A DNA stretch of 64,000 bases from an uncultured Eubacteriales bacterium (lineage in GTDB: Bacteria; Bacillota; Clostridia; Christensenellales; Aristaeellaceae): positions 274,748-338,747 of the forward strand of contig ONJM01000002.1 of NCBI GenBank assembly GCA_900318145.1, read 5' to 3'. The position numbers and the translations under genes are program-made. Below are positions 18,407-27,568 of this stretch, piece after piece. Every line of letters starts with the position of its first letter. Within the stretch, counting starts at the first letter, position 1. The notes beneath the pieces were generated by a model. It was not told the origin of the DNA. It ran no database searches and worked only from the letters and a program-made list of their open reading frames with translations.

Positions 18407-20185
18407 ATGACGGAACAAGAACTATCCGCAATGACCGTCATGCAGCTTCGCAAGCTTGCAAAAGAAAACAATATTACACTCGGCGCGGGAATTGACAAAG
18501 CCGGGATTGTCCGGAAAATCCTGGATAATGATGTACATGCGCCGGCTGAATCATCTACGGTGCCCGAAGAGGTAACTTCTGCGGCAGAAGCGCAGGCTGA
18601 ATCTGCGGAATCAGCGGATAATGAACCGCGTTTCCAGGCGGCCTGGCATAATACCGATGCCCCACGCTTCAACGCACGGCCTTCTTATCAGGCGCCCGGA
18701 CAGGCTGCAAGGCCTGCCTGGCAGAACACCACGCCTTCCGGGCATCAGTATCCTCCGCAGCAGAGGGTGCAGCCGGTCCGCTCCGGCGGTTTTACGCCCC
18801 GCTTCGGCCCAGCGGCAGCTCCCGCGCAGGCTCCTGCGGAAACTTCCGCGCCTCATCGCGAATCCACGGCACCGGTAACAAATCCGCTGCCGGAGCACCG
18901 CTTCGGCGAATCACAGTCTTATTCCCACAGGATTACCGCCAGCTATACACCCGCTTATACGCCTCCTGCCCGAAATCCTGAGCCTTTCTCTCCGATTGTA
19001 TCCCAGGATACGGGTATTTCCGCGCCGACGCTGGAAGAGCTTCTTGCATCCGGCAATTATGAGGAAGGCAGCGGCATCCTTGAGCTGCATCCCGACGGAT
19101 ATGGTTTTCTTCGCGCTCCTTCTTTTCTTCCTTCCACAAAGGATATATATGTATCCATGGCGCAGATCCGGCGTTTCGGCCTCCGAACAGGCGACTTTAT
19201 CGAAGGAAAAATCCGTCCTCAGCGCGAGGGAGATAAATATTCTGCCCTTCTGTATATATCAGCTGTTAACGGTGTTGCGGAGGAAGAAGCATTTTCACGT
19301 CCCGCTTTTGATGAGCTGACACCCGTTTATCCGGACCGGAGAATTTCCCTTGAATCCGCTGACGGTAAATCTCTGCCGGATATGCGGCTGATCGACCTGA
19401 TCGCTCCGATCGGTTTCGGTCAGCGCGGCCTGGTACTCTGTCCGCCCGATACAGGAAAGACGGATCTCATGCGCAATTTTTCCCGTGTTATCTGCCAGAA
19501 CTATCCTGAAGCTGAAGTGCTGATGCTCCTGATTGATGTCACGCCGGAAGATGCCACTTATATGCGCGAATCCGTTCCATGCCAGGTGCTTTCCTCCAGC
19601 TTTGACCAGGCACCCGAATCCCATTTGCGTCTGGCTGAAATTGTACTTGAACGCGCCATGCGGCTGGTTGAGCAAAAGAAGGATGTCATTCTCCTTGTGG
19701 ACAGCCTTACAAGGCTGGCAAAAATCTATACAACTGCCGCCGTACAGCAGGGCCGCAGCCTGCCGGGCATGGTGAATCCAGCCAGTCTCTTCCGCGCCAA
19801 GCGTATGTTCGGCGCCGCGCGTTCCTGTAAGGAAGGCGGGAGCCTTACAGTTATTGCCACAATGGATATCTCCACCGGTTCAAAGGTGGATGATTCCGTC
19901 GTCGAGGAGTTCAAGGGAACAGCCAACATGGAACTGACCCTGGATCTCGCGGTCGCCCGCGCGGGAGTCGTGCCGGCACTGAATCTGCAGCACAGTTTTA
20001 CGAAAAACGCGGATATTCTCCTGAATGACCGCCAGAAGGAAGGCCTTACCCTGATTCGCACAATGCTGGGTTCCACAACGTCCGCTGTTGCAATTCCCCA
20101 GCTTCTTTCCATGATGGATAAGGCGGAAACCAATGAGGATCTTCTTCTGAAAATGAAAGATTGGTTTGCGCTGATGAACCGGTAA
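18407..20185 (+). CDS. rho: Transcription termination factor Rho
   Basis: Rho is the hexameric RNA-dependent ATPase that terminates transcription. The 592-residue chain is much longer than the usual 420-430. It has a Rho N-terminal helical domain (about 3-45), a roughly 150-residue low-complexity Ala/Pro/Gln/Arg-rich linker (about 50-200), a cold-shock RNA-binding domain (LELHPDGYGFLRAP near 225-238), and the ATPase with Walker A PPDTGKTD near 346-353 (the usual PPKAGKT has K-A replaced by D-T), Walker B LMLLIDVTPED and LLVDSLTRLAK. The start follows AAAGGAGG. Confidence 0.96.
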   Translation: MTEQELSAMTVMQLRKLAKENNITLGAGIDKAGIVRKILDNDVHAPAESSTVPEEVTSAAEAQAESAESADNEPRFQAAWHNTDAPRFNARPSYQAPGQAARPAWQNTTPSGHQYPPQQRVQPVRSGGFTPRFGPAAAPAQAPAETSAPHRESTAPVTNPLPEHRFGESQSYSHRITASYTPAYTPPARNPEPFSPIVSQDTGISAPTLEELLASGNYEEGSGILELHPDGYGFLRAPSFLPSTKDIYVSMAQIRRFGLRTGDFIEGKIRPQREGDKYSALLYISAVNGVAEEEAFSRPAFDELTPVYPDRRISLESADGKSLPDMRLIDLIAPIGFGQRGLVLCPPDTGKTDLMRNFSRVICQNYPEAEVLMLLIDVTPEDATYMRESVPCQVLSSSFDQAPESHLRLAEIVLERAMRLVEQKKDVILLVDSLTRLAKIYTTAAVQQGRSLPGMVNPASLFRAKRMFGAARSCKEGGSLTVIATMDISTGSKVDDSVVEEFKGTANMELTLDLAVARAGVVPALNLQHSFTKNADILLNDRQKEGLTLIRTMLGSTTSAVAIPQLLSMMDKAETNEDLLLKMKDWFALMNR

Positions 20186-20197
20186 TATTCACATACA

Positions 20198-20230
20198 TCA
20201 AAGGCGCTGCGAAAACCGCAGCGCCTTTGA
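20198..20230. terminator. Hairpin terminator between rho and the SH3 gene
   Basis: A 14-bp perfect stem, 20198-20211 with 20217-20230 around a five-base loop. It sits between convergent genes and may stop both; the plus-strand T-run is weak (TTTGATCTGTT). Confidence 0.7.
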
Positions 20231-20248
20231 TCTGTTGCTGTAAACCGT

Positions 20249-21226
20249 TCATTCCTCGGTCTGTTCTTCTTTCTGCGGTTTTTCAACCGGCTGCCCGTCT
20301 ATGGAAATAACGTCTCCTTCATCGTCAATTACGACGGTCCTGGTTTCGTCTGTCTTTCCGCATGCGTATTCCACCGTAACGCAGCCGTCCTCTGCCGTGA
20401 TGCTGCTGGGGCCGTAGATTTCCGGATCGCTGATTTCAGCTTTCCAGAGCACCTGTCCGTCCGCGGAGACTGCCACGGGATGCGGCCCGTCCGTTCCAGC
20501 GATATATACCGTCCCTTCTTCGTCAACGCACACCGCTGCCGCGTCCCCCAGCGGGCACTCCGCGGATGAAACAGTCCATCTGTCCTTTCCGCTCAGCAGA
20601 TCCAGCATGGTCAGTCCGTATCCGCTGTCATACAGCATAACTTTCCAGTCATCCTCCATACCGCCGATAAACACCTTCAGCATGTCGTACTGGCCTTTTT
20701 TGTTTTCAACCTTCTCCTCATGCCCCCATACCGGGCTGTCGTCGATAAAACATCCGATGCGCAGAATTTCCCAGTTCTTCTTTCCTTCCTTGACATATTC
20801 ATGCGCTGCTGTAATGGACATATTGTAGTCCTTCCAGTCCATGACTACCGTGCCGGATCCGGTCAGCTCCTCCATCGTCATTTTTTTCTTTTTTGCGGAG
20901 GAAAGCGGCGGCTCATATTTCGGAGCACGCTTCAGGTAACCGACCAGAACGTATCCGGTCAGCCCTTCATACTCGCATTTTACAAACATGGGATTTTTTG
21001 TTTCCCTGCAGGAATACACGATGGCGCCGAGGGGAATTTCCGCAAGCCTTGCGGAAGTTTTGCTCGGCTTTTCGCGGAGGGAAACCCATTCCTTGCAGTA
21101 AACCACCTCCATGGCGCCGATATATCCGTATCCTTTTTCCTGCATCTCCCGGTCTGCCAGGGCTGAAAATGTAATCAAAAGCATCAGGACTGCCACGAGA
21201 AAAGCTGCTGCCTTCTTCAGTTTCAT
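20249..21226 (-). CDS. Secreted SH3-domain protein
   Basis: A 325-residue exported protein: signal peptide in the first 25 residues (hydrophobic LVAVLMLLITFSALA), then a bacterial SH3 domain (about 30-100, with WVSLREKPSKTSARLAEIP and GYVLVGYL), which in this family usually binds cell wall, and a C-terminal region (about 130-310) of unknown fold with repeated beta-strand patterns. The last residues are acidic (KEEQTEE). It is alone between rho and rpmE, both of which normally belong to a conserved translation block. Function unknown beyond probable wall association. Confidence 0.65.
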   Translation of the reverse strand: MKLKKAAAFLVAVLMLLITFSALADREMQEKGYGYIGAMEVVYCKEWVSLREKPSKTSARLAEIPLGAIVYSCRETKNPMFVKCEYEGLTGYVLVGYLKRAPKYEPPLSSAKKKKMTMEELTGSGTVVMDWKDYNMSITAAHEYVKEGKKNWEILRIGCFIDDSPVWGHEEKVENKKGQYDMLKVFIGGMEDDWKVMLYDSGYGLTMLDLLSGKDRWTVSSAECPLGDAAAVCVDEEGTVYIAGTDGPHPVAVSADGQVLWKAEISDPEIYGPSSITAEDGCVTVEYACGKTDETRTVVIDDEGDVISIDGQPVEKPQKEEQTEE

Positions 21227-21321
21227 TCGTACATCCTTCCCTGTTTCTCTTTTTTACAAAATTATACTTCTGTGTGTGCTTTTCCGCAAGCGCGCGTCTG
21301 TTTTTTTTGCTTTTTTCGATA

Positions 21322-21361
21322 AAAAAGAAGGCCGTACATTCCGTACGTGCCCTTCTTTTTT
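21322..21361 (-). terminator. Terminator of rpmE
   Basis: Reading the minus strand, AAAAAAGAAGG and CCTTCTTTTTT enclose the inner complementary CGTACG...CGTACG pair, ending in a T-run just after the rpmE stop. Confidence 0.85.
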
Positions 21362-21560
21362 ATTCCATATTGAAGCGCTTCTTGAAGCGATCAACACGTC
21401 CGCCAGTGTCAACCAGCTTTTGCTTGCCGGTATAGAAAGGATGGCATTTGGAACAAATATCAACCTTCATCTCTTTCTTGGTAGAACCGGTTTCAAATGT
21501 TTCACCGCACACGCAGCGAACGATGCATTTGCCGTACTGGGGATGAATGTTTTCCTTCAT
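21360..21560 (-). CDS. rpmE: 50S ribosomal protein L31 (bL31)
   Basis: A 66-residue bL31 beginning [19 protein letters not shown] with the second zinc-ligand pair in [14 protein letters not shown]. The four cysteines mark the zinc-binding form, not the zinc-free RpmE2 form. It has its own promoter and terminator and points away from DUF1385-prmC-prfA. Confidence 0.97.
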   Translation of the reverse strand: MKENIHPQYGKCIVRCVCGETFETGSTKKEMKVDICSKCHPFYTGKQKLVDTGGRVDRFKKRFNME

Positions 21561-21608
21561 TGCTTTTTCACCTCTTTCGCGTATGCAATGGCGCTAAACG
21601 CAAAAATG

Positions 21609-21637
21609 ATAATATCATATTCTGCAGCGTTTTGCAA
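21609..21637 (-). promoter_or_regulatory. Promoter for rpmE
   Basis: Minus strand TTGCAA (21632-21637), 17-base spacer, TATTAT (21609-21614). Confidence 0.7.
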
Positions 21638-21715
21638 CATTTTTTTGCTTCGTTTCCGGAATCTTTTGAAATGGAATTCATATCGTTTTTTCCTTTTGAC
21701 ACATGGTCTGCTTTT

Positions 21716-21745
21716 TTGACATACAGTACCTCTTTGTTGTACAAT
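21716..21745 (+). promoter_or_regulatory. Promoter for DUF1385-prmC-prfA-ywlC
   Basis: TTGACA (21716-21721), 18-base spacer, TACAAT (21740-21745), about 45 bases before the start codon. Confidence 0.75.
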
Positions 21746-21789
21746 TGCAACCGTTGCGAAAGCTATTTTATCATCTTCGGAGGATTCCT

Positions 21790-22860
21790 ATGCATACTGA
21801 AACCCGTCCTTCCCAGGAAGAAAAAAAATTTGATGTCGGCGGCCAGGCTGTAATGGAAGGCGTTATGATGCGTTCTCCCAACGCAACCGCCGTTACCGTG
21901 CGCCGTCCGGACGGAACGATGGTAACGAAGCTGACCCCCTTTGTGCCGGTCAAGGAAAAGCATCCCTGGATGGGAAAGCCTTTTATCCGGGGCGTCGTCA
22001 ATATGTGCACAATGCTCTATTACGGAATGAACACCCTGAGTGATTCGACGAAAATGCTCGGTATCCTGGACGAGGAACCTTCCCGCTTCGAAAAGTGGCT
22101 GGCAAAGAAGCTTGGCAAAGGGATCGATAAAATCGTCATGGGTTTAGCGGTCATTCTGGCGGTTGCCCTTTCCCTCGGCATCTTTATGGCTCTTCCGGCC
22201 GGTTTTGAATCCGTTCTGAAAAGTGCCGGAATGGGTCCTGTGGGCTACACGCTTCTCGGCGGCCTTCTGAAGGTGGCTTTGCTGATGGGTTATATGTTCC
22301 TGGTTGGTTTCGTGCCTGATATCCGCCGGACCTTCCAGTATCACGGCGCGGAACACAAATCCGTCCACTGCTATGAATCGGGGCAGCCGCTGACTCCTGA
22401 TAACGCACAGACTTTTTCACGTTTGCATCCGCGCTGCGGCACAGCATTTCTTCTGATTGTTTTTATTATCAGTATCCTGCTCTTCCTTGTCCTGAATATT
22501 CTTTTTCCGATCGGCAATTTCTTCCTTCGTTTTCTATTCCATCTGGCCATGCTTCCGATCGTCGCCGGTGTCAGCTATGAAGTCCTCATGGGGCTCGCCC
22601 ATTCGAATTCCCGTACCGCCTGCATTCTGCGCGTTCCCGGTATGCAGATGCAGCGGCTGACGACCCGTGAGCCGGATGAATCCATGCTTGAATGCGCCAT
22701 TGTTTCCGTTAATGTGGTGCTTCACGGATTCCCGGAAGGCACCCCCAAAACCCCGGAAGGCTGGGGCATTTTCACCTCTTTTTCAGAATCCGAACCAGGG
22801 CACGTCCGTCCTGAACCGGCAGCTGATCTGCTTTCTGAAGACGGAGCGGCGGAATCATGA
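21790..22860 (+). CDS. DUF1385 family membrane protein (YqhQ-like)
   Basis: A 356-residue membrane protein of the DUF1385 family. The hallmark GGQAVMEGVMMRSP is near residues 15-28, four hydrophobic segments follow (about 115-140, 155-185, 215-245, 250-270), and YHGAEHKSVHCYE lies in the middle. The family has no established role. The ATG at 21790 follows CGGAGGATT and matches the family start. The stop overlaps the prmC start (ATGA), as in many Clostridia, where DUF1385 heads the prmC-prfA unit. Confidence 0.88.
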   Translation: MHTETRPSQEEKKFDVGGQAVMEGVMMRSPNATAVTVRRPDGTMVTKLTPFVPVKEKHPWMGKPFIRGVVNMCTMLYYGMNTLSDSTKMLGILDEEPSRFEKWLAKKLGKGIDKIVMGLAVILAVALSLGIFMALPAGFESVLKSAGMGPVGYTLLGGLLKVALLMGYMFLVGFVPDIRRTFQYHGAEHKSVHCYESGQPLTPDNAQTFSRLHPRCGTAFLLIVFIISILLFLVLNILFPIGNFFLRFLFHLAMLPIVAGVSYEVLMGLAHSNSRTACILRVPGMQMQRLTTREPDESMLECAIVSVNVVLHGFPEGTPKTPEGWGIFTSFSESEPGHVRPEPAADLLSEDGAAES

Positions 22861-23699
22861 CGCCCTGTTCGCTTCTGCGGCAGACTGCGAAGCGTTTCCG
22901 CGATGCCGGAATTCCTGATCCGGAAACGGACAGTGCCTTGCTTCTCTCTTTTCTGACAGGCGGTTCTCCCTTGTCCCTTCGTCTTGATACGGATACGGAG
23001 CTTACCGTTTCGCAGCTGGAAGAATACGCTTCTCTTGCGGCCCGTCGGCTTTCCCGTGAACCGCTGCAGTATATCACCGGCGAGACGCCTTTTTGCGGCC
23101 GTATATTCACGGTGGACCGCAGCGTGCTGATCCCCCGTCCGGAAACAGAAGAACTGTGCCGCTGGGCGCTGGATGTTCTTCCGCACGGTGCCCGTGTGCT
23201 GGATCTTTGCTGCGGCAGCGGCTGCATCGGACTGACGCTCGCATCGGAACGGCCGGATCTTTCCGTTACGCTTTCCGATCTTTCCGCGGATGCGCTGCAT
23301 ACCGCGGAAATAAACGCATCCAGACTCGGCGTCCGGGTGTCTTTTTCGCAAAGTGATCTTCTCTCTGTATTTCCCGATGCGTCCTTCGGCTGTATCGTTT
23401 CCAATCCGCCTTACATTCCTTCCGGACAATGCGGCAGTTTGCAGTCGGAAGTTCAGTTTGAGCCTCTCCTCGCTCTGGACGGAGGGGCGGACGGCCTGGC
23501 CGTATACCGCCGGATCGTTCCGGATGCTGCGCGCGTTCTGAAAGAAGGAGGCGTGCTTATGATGGAACTCGGTTACGGTGAAGCTGAATCTGTTGCCGCC
23601 CTGCTGGAAAGCAGCGGTTATACGGAGATTGAAATCCGAAAAGATTTATCAGGAATCAGCCGCATGATTTCCGCAGTATGTCCTGCATGGAGGCATTAA
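22857..23699 (+). CDS. prmC: Peptide chain release factor N5-glutamine methyltransferase
   Basis: PrmC methylates the glutamine of the GGQ loop in release factors. The 280-residue protein has the SAM motif VLDLCCGSGCIGLTLA near 112-127 and the catalytic NPPY (VSNPPYIPS) near 181-189. RPETEEL and EPLQYITGE are family blocks. It is translationally coupled to DUF1385 upstream and abuts prfA, its substrate gene. Confidence 0.97.
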   Translation: MTPCSLLRQTAKRFRDAGIPDPETDSALLLSFLTGGSPLSLRLDTDTELTVSQLEEYASLAARRLSREPLQYITGETPFCGRIFTVDRSVLIPRPETEELCRWALDVLPHGARVLDLCCGSGCIGLTLASERPDLSVTLSDLSADALHTAEINASRLGVRVSFSQSDLLSVFPDASFGCIVSNPPYIPSGQCGSLQSEVQFEPLLALDGGADGLAVYRRIVPDAARVLKEGGVLMMELGYGEAESVAALLESSGYTEIEIRKDLSGISRMISAVCPAWRH

Positions 23700-24767
23700 A
23701 TGTTCAACAAGCTTGATTCCGTTCTGAATCGCTGGCAGGAGCTGGAGGAAGCCATTTCCCAGCCTGAGATTATTCAGGATTATGAAAAATACAATGCGCT
23801 TTTGAAGGAGCGCTTTTCCCTGCAGCCTCTGGTGCAGAAGTATCATGAATATCTTTCCGTTTCCCGCCAGATCCGGGATGCCCGTGAGTTGCTTTCGGAT
23901 CCTGATCTTTCCGCGGAAGCCGCTTCGGAAATTGAATCCCTTTCCGTCAGGCAGGACAGCCTGGAAGAAGAACTGAAAATGCTTCTTGTGCCGCCGGATC
24001 CGATGGACTCAAGAAATGTGATCCTTGAAATACGTGCCGGCGTCGGCGGTGACGAAGCAGCGCTGTTTGCGGCAGACCTGCTCAGGATGTATCAGAAATA
24101 TGCCGATCGCGCCGGCCTGTCCGCGGAGATCCTTTCCCTCAGCGATTCAGACCTTGGCGGTGCCAATGAAGCGCTCATGATGGTTTCCGGGCCGGACGCT
24201 TTCGCGCACTTTAAATTCGAAAGCGGCGTGCATTGCGTAAAACGCGTTCCGGTAACGGAAAGCAGCGGAAGGATTCATACTTCCACCGTCACCGTTGCTG
24301 TTTTTCCTGAAGCTGAAGAAATTGAACTGGAAATCAACCCCTCTGATCTTCGTATTGACGTTTTCCATGCGTCCGGCCACGGCGGACAGGGCGTCAATAC
24401 AACGGACAGTGCCGTACGTGTCACTCATATTCCTACGAATACTGTCGTTACCTGCCAGGATGAGCGCAGCCAGCTTGAAAACAAGGCGAAAGCGTTGAAG
24501 GTTCTTCGTTCCCGCCTGCTGGACAGAAAGGTTCAGGAAGAAATGGAATCCCGGGTCTTGGAAAGGCGGAGCCAGATACGCTGGGGTGATCGGAGCGATA
24601 AAATTCGCACCTATTATTTCAACCACGATTATGTTGTCGATCATCGTCTGGGCCTGACCGTCAGCCGTGTTTCCGGTGTGATGAACGGAGACCTTTCACC
24701 GTTTGTCGATGCCCTGCGCCTGGCGGAAAAAACGGAATTGCTCGCAAATACTCAGAATCGGAAGTGA
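23700..24767 (+). CDS. prfA: Peptide chain release factor 1
   Basis: RF1 recognises UAA/UAG stop codons and triggers peptide release. The 355 residues include the helical N-terminal domain, REVRAGVGGDEAALF-type block (here EIRAGVGGDEAALFA near 110-124), the anticodon-like region HIPTNTVV near 246-253, and the catalytic GHGGQGVNTTDSAVR near 224-238. The start codon lies immediately behind the prmC stop. Confidence 0.97.
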   Translation: MFNKLDSVLNRWQELEEAISQPEIIQDYEKYNALLKERFSLQPLVQKYHEYLSVSRQIRDARELLSDPDLSAEAASEIESLSVRQDSLEEELKMLLVPPDPMDSRNVILEIRAGVGGDEAALFAADLLRMYQKYADRAGLSAEILSLSDSDLGGANEALMMVSGPDAFAHFKFESGVHCVKRVPVTESSGRIHTSTVTVAVFPEAEEIELEINPSDLRIDVFHASGHGGQGVNTTDSAVRVTHIPTNTVVTCQDERSQLENKAKALKVLRSRLLDRKVQEEMESRVLERRSQIRWGDRSDKIRTYYFNHDYVVDHRLGLTVSRVSGVMNGDLSPFVDALRLAEKTELLANTQNRK

Positions 24768-24771
24768 TGTT

Positions 24772-25815
24772 ATGGAAACGCTTCTGCTGAACGCCGATGA
24801 AAAAAGCCTTGACCTCGCGTCTTCTCTGCTGCATGATGGAAAACTTGTGGCTTTCCCTACGGAAACCGTATACGGACTCGGTGCTGACGCGATGAACCGG
24901 GACGCCGTTTTATCGATTTTCAGCGCGAAGGGACGCCCTGCGGACAATCCGCTGATCGTTCATATTTATGACCGTTCCCAGCTTAAAGAGCTTTGTACTA
25001 TTCCGGAACAGGCTGTTTCTCTGATGGACGCCTTCTGGCCCGGACCGCTCACGCTGCTTTTTGAGAAGCTGCCGGCTGTGCCGGATGAAGTGACAGCCGG
25101 CTTACCTACAGTCGCCGTACGCATGCCTTCCCACCCTGTAGCCGCCGCGCTGCTGCGCTCCTGCAGGCTTCCTGTAGCAGCGCCGTCGGCCAATTCTTCC
25201 GGACGCCCCAGTCCCACCAAAGCCTCCCATGTTTTGGAGGATATGCAGGGCAAAATACCGCTGATTCTCGACGGAGGCTCCTGCGATGTCGGACTGGAAT
25301 CCACCGTCCTGGACATTCTCCACGGAACGCCCACCATTCTCCGTCCCGGCGGCGTGACAAAGGAAATGCTGGAACAGGTGCTTCATACGGAAGTTGCTGT
25401 AGCAGGCAGCGTTCTCCGTCCGCTCCGTCCGGATGAAACAGCTCTTTCTCCGGGTATGCGTTACAAACATTACGCTCCGAAAGCTTCCGTCGTTCTTGTG
25501 GAAGGAAAAGAACCCTCTGTTCTTTCCGCGCTGCGTGAACTGTACCGGAAGGAAGCAGCCGCCGGAAAAAAAACCTGCGTCCTTTGCTTTACCGAGCATC
25601 TGAACCAGCTGCAGGACTGCAGTCCGCATGATATCGGTTCCGCCGCGCATATGGAAGAAATTGCCGGACGCCTGTTCGATATGCTCCGTACCCTGGATCT
25701 TGAAGGAATGGAATGTGTTTTCAGCGAGGTCGTGCCTCCGGAAGGCGTCGGCCTTGCGGTCATGAACCGTCTCGGGCGTGCCGCCGCTTTCAGAACCATA
25801 CATGCTGATGATTGA
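24772..25815 (+). CDS. ywlC: L-threonylcarbamoyladenylate synthase (Sua5/YwlC type)
   Basis: Makes threonylcarbamoyl-AMP for the t6A37 tRNA modification. The 347-residue protein has the YrdC/TsaC domain (FPTETVYGLGADAM near 24-37, KGRPADNPLIVHI near 53-65, PSANSSGRPSPT near 137-148) and the C-terminal Sua5 domain, so it is the long Sua5 form. The ATG at 24772 is four bases after the prfA stop. It closes the DUF1385-prmC-prfA unit. Confidence 0.94.
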   Translation: METLLLNADEKSLDLASSLLHDGKLVAFPTETVYGLGADAMNRDAVLSIFSAKGRPADNPLIVHIYDRSQLKELCTIPEQAVSLMDAFWPGPLTLLFEKLPAVPDEVTAGLPTVAVRMPSHPVAAALLRSCRLPVAAPSANSSGRPSPTKASHVLEDMQGKIPLILDGGSCDVGLESTVLDILHGTPTILRPGGVTKEMLEQVLHTEVAVAGSVLRPLRPDETALSPGMRYKHYAPKASVVLVEGKEPSVLSALRELYRKEAAAGKKTCVLCFTEHLNQLQDCSPHDIGSAAHMEEIAGRLFDMLRTLDLEGMECVFSEVVPPEGVGLAVMNRLGRAAAFRTIHADD

Positions 25816-25820
25816 AAAGA

Positions 25821-25849
25821 CCTTCCGGCTTTTGCCGGAAGGCTTTTTA
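25821..25849 (+). terminator. Terminator of ywlC unit
   Basis: CCTTCCGGC (25821-25829) and GCCGGAAGG (25834-25842) with a four-base loop, followed by CTTTTT. It sits between convergent ywlC and pgi. Confidence 0.9.
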
Positions 25850-25863
25850 ATCGGTCAGAACAA

Positions 25864-27447
25864 TCAGATATTCAGCAGATCACTGTACGCTTTCAGTGCT
25901 CCGTCCGTGTCGTGGGCAAGAACACGTTTAGCCAGTACCTTGCCAAGCTGCACCCCCTCCTGATCAAAACTGTTCAGGTTCCACAGGAATCCCTGGAACA
26001 TAACCTTGTTCTCAAAATGGGAAAGCAGTGCGCCGAGAGCTTCCGGCGTCAGCTGATCGCCTACAATGATGCTGGAAGGACGGTTCCCTGCAAAGAACTT
26101 GTTCCGGTTTTCATCTTCCTTCCCACAGGCAAACGCCATAATCTGTGCCGCTACATTGGCACACAGCTTCTGCTGGCTCGTACTTCCCTGGATGTCCACG
26201 TCTGTTTCAATCTGGCTTTTGCGGAATCCGACAAACTGCAGCGGAACGGTATCCGTCCCCTGGTGCAGCAGCTGATAGAAGGAATGCTGCCCGTTCGTTC
26301 CGGGTTCACCGAAAATAACTGGTCCGGTGGGATATCCGACCGGTTCTCCGAACCGGTTGACACTCTTGCCGTTCGATTCCATATCAACCTGCTGCAGATG
26401 GGCGGGAAAACGGCTCAGTGCCTGGCTGTACGGCAGTACTGCCGTTGCGGGATACCCCAGGATATTCCGTTCGTAAACGCCGATCAGCGCATCCAGCATT
26501 GCGGGATTTTTCATCGGATCGGTTTCGGCAGAAAGCTTGTCCTCAGCGGCGGCACCCTGCAGAAATCGCTCAAAAATTTCCGGTCCGAACGCCAGTGAAA
26601 GCACCGCTCCGCCCACTGCGGACGTGGAGGAATACCGGCCGCCGATGTAATCGTCCATAAAGAAAGCCGCGAGATAATCGCTGCTGCTGGCCAGCGGTGA
26701 CGTTTCGCTGGTAACGGCAATCATATGTTTCGAAGCGTCCAGTCCTTTGTTCTTCAGAGCATCTTTCACGAAAGCTTCGTTTGTCAGTGTCTCCAGTGTT
26801 GTTCCGCTTTTGGAAACAAGAACAAAGATCGCTTTTTCCGGATCTGTTCCGTTCAGTACGCCGGCCGCATCGTCCGGATCAACGTTGCTGATGAACTTTG
26901 CTTCCATTTTGAAGAAATTGTTTTTCTTCGCCCAGTTTTCCAGTGCCAGGTACATTGCGCGCGGACCAAGGTCGCTGCCGCCGATGCCGATCTGAACAAC
27001 GGTCCGGAACTTTTCTCCTTTTTCATTCACGATTTCACCGCTGTGAACTTTCCTGGCAAAATCGGCAATCTTTTTCTGCTGTTCCAGATAGAATGCGCGT
27101 TTGTTTACTCCGTCGCATACTACATCATTTCCCAGCTGGCCGCGGGTCAGCTGATGCAGCACAAGTCTTTTTTCACCGGTGTTGATCACTGCGCCGTTGT
27201 ACAGCTCCTCAAATTTTTCAGCCAGGCAGCATTCCTTTGCCAGCGCGCAGAGCTGTTCAAGCACCTTTCCGTCCACCTGCTTGGCGGCATAGTTATATGC
27301 AAGCCCCGCAGCCATGGGAACCTGGTATTCAGCAACGCGCCGGGCGCCTGCTTCCCCTGCCATCGCTTCCGTCAGATTTACGGAATAATTTTCTTTTTTC
27401 ATTGCCTGATACGCCTGCAAGGTATCCAGATTATTCCATTGTGCCAT
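25864..27447 (-). CDS. pgi: Glucose-6-phosphate isomerase
   Basis: Interconverts glucose-6-phosphate and fructose-6-phosphate in glycolysis. The 527-residue protein carries the phosphosugar-binding SIS motifs VQIGIGGSDLGPRAMYLAL near 145-163 and SKSGTTLETLTNEAF near 208-222, and GGRYSSTSAVGG. The length and MAQWNNLDTLQAYQ start fit the long branch also seen in some Bacteroidota and Clostridia. The ATG at 27447 has GGAGG eight bases upstream; it is monocistronic. Confidence 0.94.
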   Translation of the reverse strand: MAQWNNLDTLQAYQAMKKENYSVNLTEAMAGEAGARRVAEYQVPMAAGLAYNYAAKQVDGKVLEQLCALAKECCLAEKFEELYNGAVINTGEKRLVLHQLTRGQLGNDVVCDGVNKRAFYLEQQKKIADFARKVHSGEIVNEKGEKFRTVVQIGIGGSDLGPRAMYLALENWAKKNNFFKMEAKFISNVDPDDAAGVLNGTDPEKAIFVLVSKSGTTLETLTNEAFVKDALKNKGLDASKHMIAVTSETSPLASSSDYLAAFFMDDYIGGRYSSTSAVGGAVLSLAFGPEIFERFLQGAAAEDKLSAETDPMKNPAMLDALIGVYERNILGYPATAVLPYSQALSRFPAHLQQVDMESNGKSVNRFGEPVGYPTGPVIFGEPGTNGQHSFYQLLHQGTDTVPLQFVGFRKSQIETDVDIQGSTSQQKLCANVAAQIMAFACGKEDENRNKFFAGNRPSSIIVGDQLTPEALGALLSHFENKVMFQGFLWNLNSFDQEGVQLGKVLAKRVLAHDTDGALKAYSDLLNI

Positions 27448-27480
27448 ATTCAAAACCTCCGTATTGGTTTTATTATTTAT

Positions 27481-27510
27481 ATTATAACGTGTAAATCCTT
27501 TTATTTACAA
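27481..27510 (-). promoter_or_regulatory. Promoter for pgi
   Basis: Minus strand TTGTAA (27505-27510), 18-base spacer, TATAAT (27481-27486). Confidence 0.7.
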
Positions 27511-27515
27511 TATAT

Positions 27516-27556
27516 AAAAAACAAAATTCCCGGAAATCGTTTCTGATTTCCGGGAA
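27516..27556 (-). terminator. Terminator of rplM-rpsI
   Basis: Minus strand stem TTCCCGGAAATC / GATTTCCGGGAA with a six-base loop, followed by TTTTGTTTTTT. Confidence 0.85.
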
Positions 27557-27568
27557 TGAAAAACGCTG

